Part shown: positions 12,968 through 13,324 of the stretch, in pieces | Layout: every line of letters begins with the position of its first letter | Numbering within the stretch: position 1 is the first letter of the stretch | DNA from: Bacteroidales bacterium | Lineage (GTDB): Bacteria > Bacteroidota > Bacteroidia > Bacteroidales > SMBSF77 | DNA: 13,324 bases | Assembly: GCA_021106655.1 (NCBI GenBank) | Contig: JAIOTT010000360.1 | Span: 1 to 13,324, forward strand | Direction of reading: 5' to 3' | Notes under the pieces: model-generated | The model's database searches: none | What the model was told of the DNA's origin: nothing | The model's input: only the letters and a program-made list of their open reading frames with translations | Made by a program: the position numbers and the translations under genes

Positions 12968-13324
12968 TTGAAAATAATTCTTCGGGAAATATTATTTGGA
13001 TTTTTTTTACTGCTTCCATTTTATTCATTCCTTAATGCCCAGGAACAGGATAATCGGGTGCGATCAGCTTTGGCAATTGAAACAAAGGTCCATTACGGAT
13101 TTATTGCTCGTCACCACCCCGAAATGAATGTTCTGACGGATAGTCATTTTTCTGTTTTCGAGTTGACTTTAAGCAAACAAACATTTGGTGACAAGATATG
13201 GGAGCAAATTTATAATTATCCTGAGATCGGAATATCATACTGGCAAAGCAGTTTTGCCAGTTCAAAAATAATGGGAAGTGCCTATGCACTCTATCCTTTT
13301 ATAAGATTTCCCTTGCTGAGGGAA
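12968..13324 (+). CDS. PagL-like lipid A deacylase / acyloxyacyl hydrolase family outer-membrane protein (N-terminal part)
   Basis: This frame is open to the right edge (119 codons) and has no stop after 12941-12943. The only sensible start is TTG 12968, which gives MKIILREILFGFFLLLPFYS and cleavage after LNA, before Gln25: a clean Sec signal peptide. No in-frame ATG lies upstream. The mature part contains KVHYGFIARHHPEMNVLTDSH, FELTLSKQTFGDKIWEQIYNYPEIGISYW and a barrel-like region ending at the edge. These resemble the N-terminus of Bacteroidota acyloxyacyl-hydrolase/PagL-like proteins, where the first strand carries YGFI-x-x-H and the FE-x-x-x-x-x-T-G-x-x-x-W pattern follows. PagL removes a fatty acid from lipid A in the outer membrane. 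The catalytic His-Ser pair of PagL lies in the missing C-terminal half, so activity cannot be judged. Family recognition is from memory and moderate. Confidence 0.65.
   Translation, partial: MKIILREILFGFFLLLPFYSFLNAQEQDNRVRSALAIETKVHYGFIARHHPEMNVLTDSHFSVFELTLSKQTFGDKIWEQIYNYPEIGISYWQSSFASSKIMGSAYALYPFIRFPLLRE

Noticed and set aside
13101..13289. 62-codon minus-strand frame at the right edge
   Set aside because: Antisense to the PagL-like gene, which has a signal peptide and family motifs.

Overview
The window looks like the chromosome of a free-living Bacteroidota, probably Bacteroidales/Marinilabiliales-like. It is AT-rich and has few Shine-Dalgarno sequences. Three or four spacers carry the Bacteroidota promoter form TAnnTTTG. 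The proteins also fit: a three-gene PpiC/lipoprotein/SurA cluster next to a MoxR ATPase, a stand-alone MacB-type permease, and a PagL-like protein with a Bacteroidota-style signal peptide. No mobile-element gene, tRNA, rRNA or CRISPR array was seen.

Layout, left to right. (1) 1-4583, plus strand: an envelope-folding cluster. It holds the end of a parvulin-type peptidyl-prolyl isomerase, a lipoprotein that keeps a SurA-like N-terminal part but shows no isomerase domain, a full SurA-like periplasmic chaperone with two parvulin domains, and a MoxR-family AAA+ ATPase. (2) 4792-6603, minus strand: a sodium:solute symporter of unknown substrate. (3) 6876-11262, plus strand: a tripartite efflux set of HlyD/MacA-like adaptor, MacB/FtsX-type permease and TolC-like outer-membrane channel. 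No ABC ATPase is encoded with it. (4) 11360-11995, plus: a typical 2-Cys peroxiredoxin. It converges with (5) 12015-12785, minus: the nucleotide pyrophosphohydrolase MazG. (6) 12968 to the right edge, plus: the start of a PagL/acyloxyacyl-hydrolase-like outer-membrane protein, beginning with TTG and divergent from mazG.

The genes are mostly housekeeping and envelope functions: folding of outer-membrane proteins, lipid A modification, efflux, sodium-driven uptake, and protection from peroxide and damaged nucleotides. The part not explained by known features is the DNA between genes. Most spacers over about 70 bp contain a short-word array with units of about 7-9 bp (the spacer before the peroxiredoxin only a loose one), and different spacers use different words. 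Three of the word families occur in two separate spacers: the aggtata heptamer at 3547-3588 and, inverted, at 12851-12885; the gtgactaaaattag element at 2125-2145 and 6661-6681; and a composite element on both sides of the permease gene. This looks like a family of intergenic short tandem repeats and is the main item for follow-up. There is no gene-free stretch longer than 300 bases.
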